Positions 7,507-9,832 of a DNA stretch of 9,832 bases are shown piece after piece. The stretch lies in contig JAIPAN010000022.1 in assembly GCA_021740025.1 (NCBI GenBank), forward strand, positions 1-9,832. The letters run 5' to 3'. The notes under the pieces were generated by a model that was not told where the DNA came from, ran no database searches, and was given only the letters and a program-made list of their open reading frames with translations. This DNA comes from Sphingobacteriaceae bacterium (lineage in GTDB: Bacteria > Bacteroidota > Bacteroidia > Sphingobacteriales > Sphingobacteriaceae). Both the position numbers and the translations under genes were made by a program. The first letter of the stretch is position 1, and every line of letters begins with the position of its first letter.

Positions 7507-8094
7507 TTACTTTTTTTGTAAAAGTTGTTCGGTGTATTTAGCCAAAATATCAAATTCAATATTTACTATATCTTGTGGGTTTAAGCCAGCTAAATTGGTT
7601 TTTTCTAGTGTAGCAGGGATAATACAAAGTTCAATACGTTGGTCTATAACTTGGTTTATGGTTAAGCTTACGCCGCTAATGGCCACTGAGCCTTTATACA
7701 CCACGTATTTTAAAAATTCTTCGGGAATGTTAATACTAAGTATCCAAGCCTTTTCTCCTGCAATAACCGTATCTACTGTAGCAACACAGTCTACATGCCC
7801 CAAAACATAATGACCACCCAAATAGCTAGTAGGTTGTAGGGGGAGCTCAATGTTTACTTTTTGCTTTGGTACATAACTATAAATAATAGTTTTTTGAATG
7901 CTTTCTGGAGACACGAAGAATTGTATTGAGGTTTCTGCGATCTGGGTAACGGTTAAACAGGCACCATCAATGGCAACACTATCGCCTAATTTAACTTTAG
8001 CAGCTATAACAGGTGTCTGTACCCAAAGTTCCCAACCTGATTCGCTTGGAATTATTTTTTCTATCTCAGCTAGTTCAACTATCCCTGTAAACAT
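7507..8094 (-). CDS. ribE: Riboflavin synthase, alpha chain
   Basis: Dismutates two 6,7-dimethyl-8-ribityllumazine molecules to riboflavin plus 5-amino-6-ribitylaminouracil, the last step of the pathway. From ATG at 8094 the product is 195 residues and begins MFTGIVE, the near-invariant start of the family. Two lumazine-binding repeats are visible: GDSVAIDGACLTVT (37-50) with GGHYVLGHVD (93-102) at the repeat boundary, and KGSVAISGVSLTIN (134-147). An upstream in-frame start would add 39 residues unlike the family and run through the promoter into ribD, so it is rejected. First gene of the minus-strand riboflavin operon. The symbol follows the usage where ribE is riboflavin synthase and ribH lumazine synthase; E. 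coli calls this gene ribC. Confidence 0.97.
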   Translation of the reverse strand: MFTGIVELAEIEKIIPSESGWELWVQTPVIAAKVKLGDSVAIDGACLTVTQIAETSIQFFVSPESIQKTIIYSYVPKQKVNIELPLQPTSYLGGHYVLGHVDCVATVDTVIAGEKAWILSINIPEEFLKYVVYKGSVAISGVSLTINQVIDQRIELCIIPATLEKTNLAGLNPQDIVNIEFDILAKYTEQLLQKK

Positions 8095-8107
8095 GATCAA
8101 ATATGTG

Positions 8108-8115
8108 TAAGTTTG
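8108..8115 (+). promoter_or_regulatory. -7 element of the putative ribD promoter
   Basis: TAAGTTTG is an exact match to TAnnTTTG. Initiation would fall near 8122, giving a leader of about 16 bases before the ribD ATG. The -33 region, inside the ribE coding sequence around 8084-8087, lacks a clear TTTG, so the promoter may be weak or activator-dependent. Confidence 0.55.
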
Positions 8116-8120
8116 AAATT

Positions 8121-8128
8121 CAAAGATA
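8121..8128 (-). promoter_or_regulatory. -7 element of the putative ribE-ribBA-ribH promoter
   Basis: On the minus strand TATCTTTG exactly matches TAnnTTTG, the same octamer as the tRNA -7 box. Initiation would fall near 8114, leaving about 20 bases before the ribE ATG. No clear TTTG stands at the -33 position, which lies inside ribD. The box faces the ribD box, and together they form the palindrome TTTGAA, A, TTCAAA (8112-8124). Confidence 0.6.
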
Positions 8129-8137
8129 CAGCTTAAT

Positions 8138-9232
8138 ATGACACCTGAAGCGTATTTACGCGAAGCTTTTTTGTTGGCATTGCAAGCCGATGCTAAGAAG
8201 ATTAGACCCAACCCCTATGTGGGTGCTGTGGTGGTTGATGTTCATGGTTCAATCGTTGGTCGTGGATATCATCAAAATGCAGGCGGGCCTCATGCCGAAG
8301 TTTTTGCTATTGAGCAAGCCCTTCAAAATGGTGCAGATTTGTCAGTATCAACACTTTACGTTAGCCTCGAACCGTGTTCGCATACCGGTAAAACGCCCCC
8401 TTGTACCCAACTTATTTTGAAGCATGGTATTCCAAAAGTGGTTATAGGTTCACTCGATCCGAACCCTAAAGTTAGTGGTGCGGCGCAACTCAGAGCACAG
8501 GGAGTGGAGGTGATGGAGGTTGCTATGCCTGATTTTTTTCACACTAATCTGACATTTTTTATCAACCAAACTAAAAAAAGACCGCATTATGTCTTGAAGT
8601 CTGCTACAACCCTTAACGGCAAAATTGCCGATTACCAAGGGAATAGTAAATGGTTGAGTAACGAGCAAAGTAGAGCGTATGTACACCAACTCCGAAATGA
8701 TGCTGATGCTATTTTAACTACAGCAAATACTGTTTTGGCAGATCAAGCTAAACTCAACATTCGGTTAGAAAAACAACCTGTACAAGAGCAAAATGTACTT
8801 GTTGTCGATCGGAATTTAACCATGTTAAAGTACCCCAATCACCCGCTATTTTATCCCCGAAAAAGCACAAAAGTGTATCTTATAAGTGATCAAGTTTCAG
8901 AGCAAGCTCTTGCTCCGTGTATAGAAATTATTCAGATACCTTTTACAAATGAAGAACTGAATTTTACGCTTTTAAACGAACGCCTGCTTGCTAAAAATTT
9001 ATGTAAAATACTAGTAGAAGGGGGTGGTAAACTGAATGCTAGTATGATGAAGCTTAATCAAATTGACGAAATTTTTCAGTTTATTACACCTAAGCTATTT
9101 ACCGATGCTCAAGCCTTACAAGTTTTTCAGGGTGCTGAGCACCAACTATTTAGCAATATTAACTTACTTAAGTTACTGACTATTAAACGGATGGATGAAG
9201 ATGTGTTGTTACACTATTTGGTGTCACACTAA
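8138..9232 (+). CDS. ribD: Bifunctional pyrimidine deaminase/reductase RibD
   Basis: Carries out the second and third riboflavin steps: deamination of the GTP cyclohydrolase II product, then NADPH-dependent reduction of its ribosyl chain. The protein has 364 residues. The deaminase domain (about 1-145) has PNPYVGAVVV (25-33) and zinc ligands His52, Cys80 and Cys89 with catalytic Glu54 in PHAE. The reductase domain (about 148-364) has the KSATTLNGKIAD block, TVLAD and VEGGGKLNAS. Departures from the usual sequence are a loop about two residues shorter after DPNPKVSG, Asn where LDGKIA normally has Asp, and ADQAKL for the usual ADDPxL. These look like divergence rather than inactivation. It is divergent from the ribE operon across 43 bp, and its 3' end overlaps convergent nadB by 9 bp. 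Confidence 0.96.
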   Translation: MTPEAYLREAFLLALQADAKKIRPNPYVGAVVVDVHGSIVGRGYHQNAGGPHAEVFAIEQALQNGADLSVSTLYVSLEPCSHTGKTPPCTQLILKHGIPKVVIGSLDPNPKVSGAAQLRAQGVEVMEVAMPDFFHTNLTFFINQTKKRPHYVLKSATTLNGKIADYQGNSKWLSNEQSRAYVHQLRNDADAILTTANTVLADQAKLNIRLEKQPVQEQNVLVVDRNLTMLKYPNHPLFYPRKSTKVYLISDQVSEQALAPCIEIIQIPFTNEELNFTLLNERLLAKNLCKILVEGGGKLNASMMKLNQIDEIFQFITPKLFTDAQALQVFQGAEHQLFSNINLLKLLTIKRMDEDVLLHYLVSH

Positions 9233-9249
9233 ATCTGTATTATAGTGTA
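9210..9249. repeat. Inverted repeat at the ribD/nadB convergent junction
   Basis: TACACTAT (9210-9217) and ATAGTGTA (9242-9249) are perfect 8-bp arms around a 24-base loop containing both stop codons and a smaller palindrome (GTGT, C, ACAC, 9221-9229). No T-run follows on either strand, so it does not look like a standard intrinsic terminator. It could be a weak transcription barrier or chance. Confidence 0.35.
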
Positions 9250-9832
9250 CTCCTTTGTTTGCAGTTTGTTCGAGTGCATTGGCTACTAACAAGCTACCTA
9301 CAGTTAGTAAGCTTGTATTCTCAAAATCAGTTACTGTAAATTCTGAAGCATTCGGAGCGTTATTTGCCAGTTGGCTTAACAGATCAGCCGCCTTATTTAA
9401 GCCAGTGTTAGAGCGCTCAATTCCAACATAGTTACTCATAATAGCTTGAATGTCTGCTCGATTTAGTTTTTTACAAACAGTTGTTGGCCAATTTGTATTG
9501 CTTGCAAATGGAGTGTGATGGTTATCCTGGCTTACCATATGTTGGGCAGCAAATTTACCAAAAGCCACCGCTTCCAGTAGAGAATTTGAAGCCAAACGAT
9601 TGGCACCATGTAGGCCGGTGGAAGCCACTTCTCCAATAGCATAGAGTCCGGTAACGCTACTTTCGCCCCACTCGTTAACAGCAATACCTCCACATGAGTA
9701 ATGCTGGGTTGGGATAACTGGAATAGGGTCTTTATGCACATCTAATCCAAGTTCTGTCTTGCAGGTTTTTACAATAGTTGGAAAATGGCTATCCAAAATT
9801 TTGCTCGAAACCTGTGTTGCATCTAAGTAAAC
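9224..9832 (-). CDS. nadB: L-aspartate oxidase NadB, C-terminal part
   Basis: FAD-dependent oxidation of L-aspartate to iminoaspartate, the first step of de novo NAD synthesis. The last 202 codons lie in the window and the frame is open to the right edge, where it reads VYLDATQVSSKI before LDSHFPTI. The TTG at 9796 is therefore an internal Leu codon. Family blocks are PVIPTQHYSCGGI, GLYAIGEVASTGLHGANRLASNSLLEA (FAD/substrate site) and a helical C-terminal domain with YVGIERSNTGL. The CGG after HYS, where succinate dehydrogenase has MGG, favours NadB. The tail reads QTANKGVHYNTD where most family members have an ESRGxHYRxD-type motif. It is convergent with ribD, sharing 9 bp, and its flavin dependence gives a loose link to the riboflavin genes. 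Confidence 0.94.
   Translation of the reverse strand, partial: VYLDATQVSSKILDSHFPTIVKTCKTELGLDVHKDPIPVIPTQHYSCGGIAVNEWGESSVTGLYAIGEVASTGLHGANRLASNSLLEAVAFGKFAAQHMVSQDNHHTPFASNTNWPTTVCKKLNRADIQAIMSNYVGIERSNTGLNKAADLLSQLANNAPNASEFTVTDFENTSLLTVGSLLVANALEQTANKGVHYNTDLV

Noticed and set aside
8095..8137. FMN riboswitch upstream of the riboflavin genes
   Set aside because: The gap is 43 bp, far shorter than an RFN element, and none of its conserved motifs are present.
8095..8211. A 39-codon N-terminal extension of riboflavin synthase
   Set aside because: MFTGIVE is the conserved start of the family; the extension runs antisense through the ribD start and the promoter region.
9794..9796. TTG as the nadB start
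   Set aside because: The frame stays open to the window edge with recognisable NadB sequence (VYLDATQ), so this is an internal Leu codon.

Overview
This window is ordinary Bacteroidota chromosome carrying housekeeping genes. The organism call rests on sigma-ABfr-type promoter elements (TTTG, then TAnnTTTG), a FecA-like TonB-dependent receptor whose signal peptide ends in Ala-Gln, AT-rich leaders without Shine-Dalgarno motifs, and an initiator tRNA of the type I associate with this phylum. The class is less certain; Chitinophagia or Sphingobacteriia is a reasonable guess. I see no transposases, phage genes, CRISPR arrays or toxin/defence genes.

Left half (1-5526, all minus strand, so transcribed right to left): era and der, two ribosome-assembly GTPases separated by 12 bp; a 119-bp gap holding a strong palindrome; a FecA-like outer-membrane receptor; murQ (peptidoglycan recycling, apparently with a TTG start); and, 3 bp after murQ, the start of a small conserved protein of unknown function that runs off the left edge.

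Centre (5527-5883): a compact divergent promoter region serves era to the left and a two-gene tRNA unit (initiator tRNA-Met, then tRNA-Glu) to the right. The promoter is built as a perfect 14-bp inverted repeat, so the two promoters are mirror images on the same DNA. The tRNA unit ends at a hairpin with T-runs on both sides, which can also terminate the convergent riboflavin operon.

Right half (5884-9232): all four core riboflavin biosynthesis proteins. ribE, ribBA and ribH form a tight minus-strand operon (7-bp gap, then an ATGA overlap). ribD reads the other way from a 43-bp intergenic region in which two TAnnTTTG boxes face each other. Together they cover GTP and ribulose-5-phosphate to riboflavin, apart from the dephosphorylation step. 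The 43-bp gap is too short for an FMN riboswitch. ribD overlaps the 3' end of a convergent nadB (L-aspartate oxidase, NAD synthesis and itself FAD-dependent), which runs off the right edge.

No new biological system is evident. The points most worth a second look are regulatory: the mirror-symmetric era/tRNA promoter, the interlocked ribE/ribD promoters and the Fur-like palindrome before the FecA-like receptor. RibH also lacks its usual N-terminal strand.
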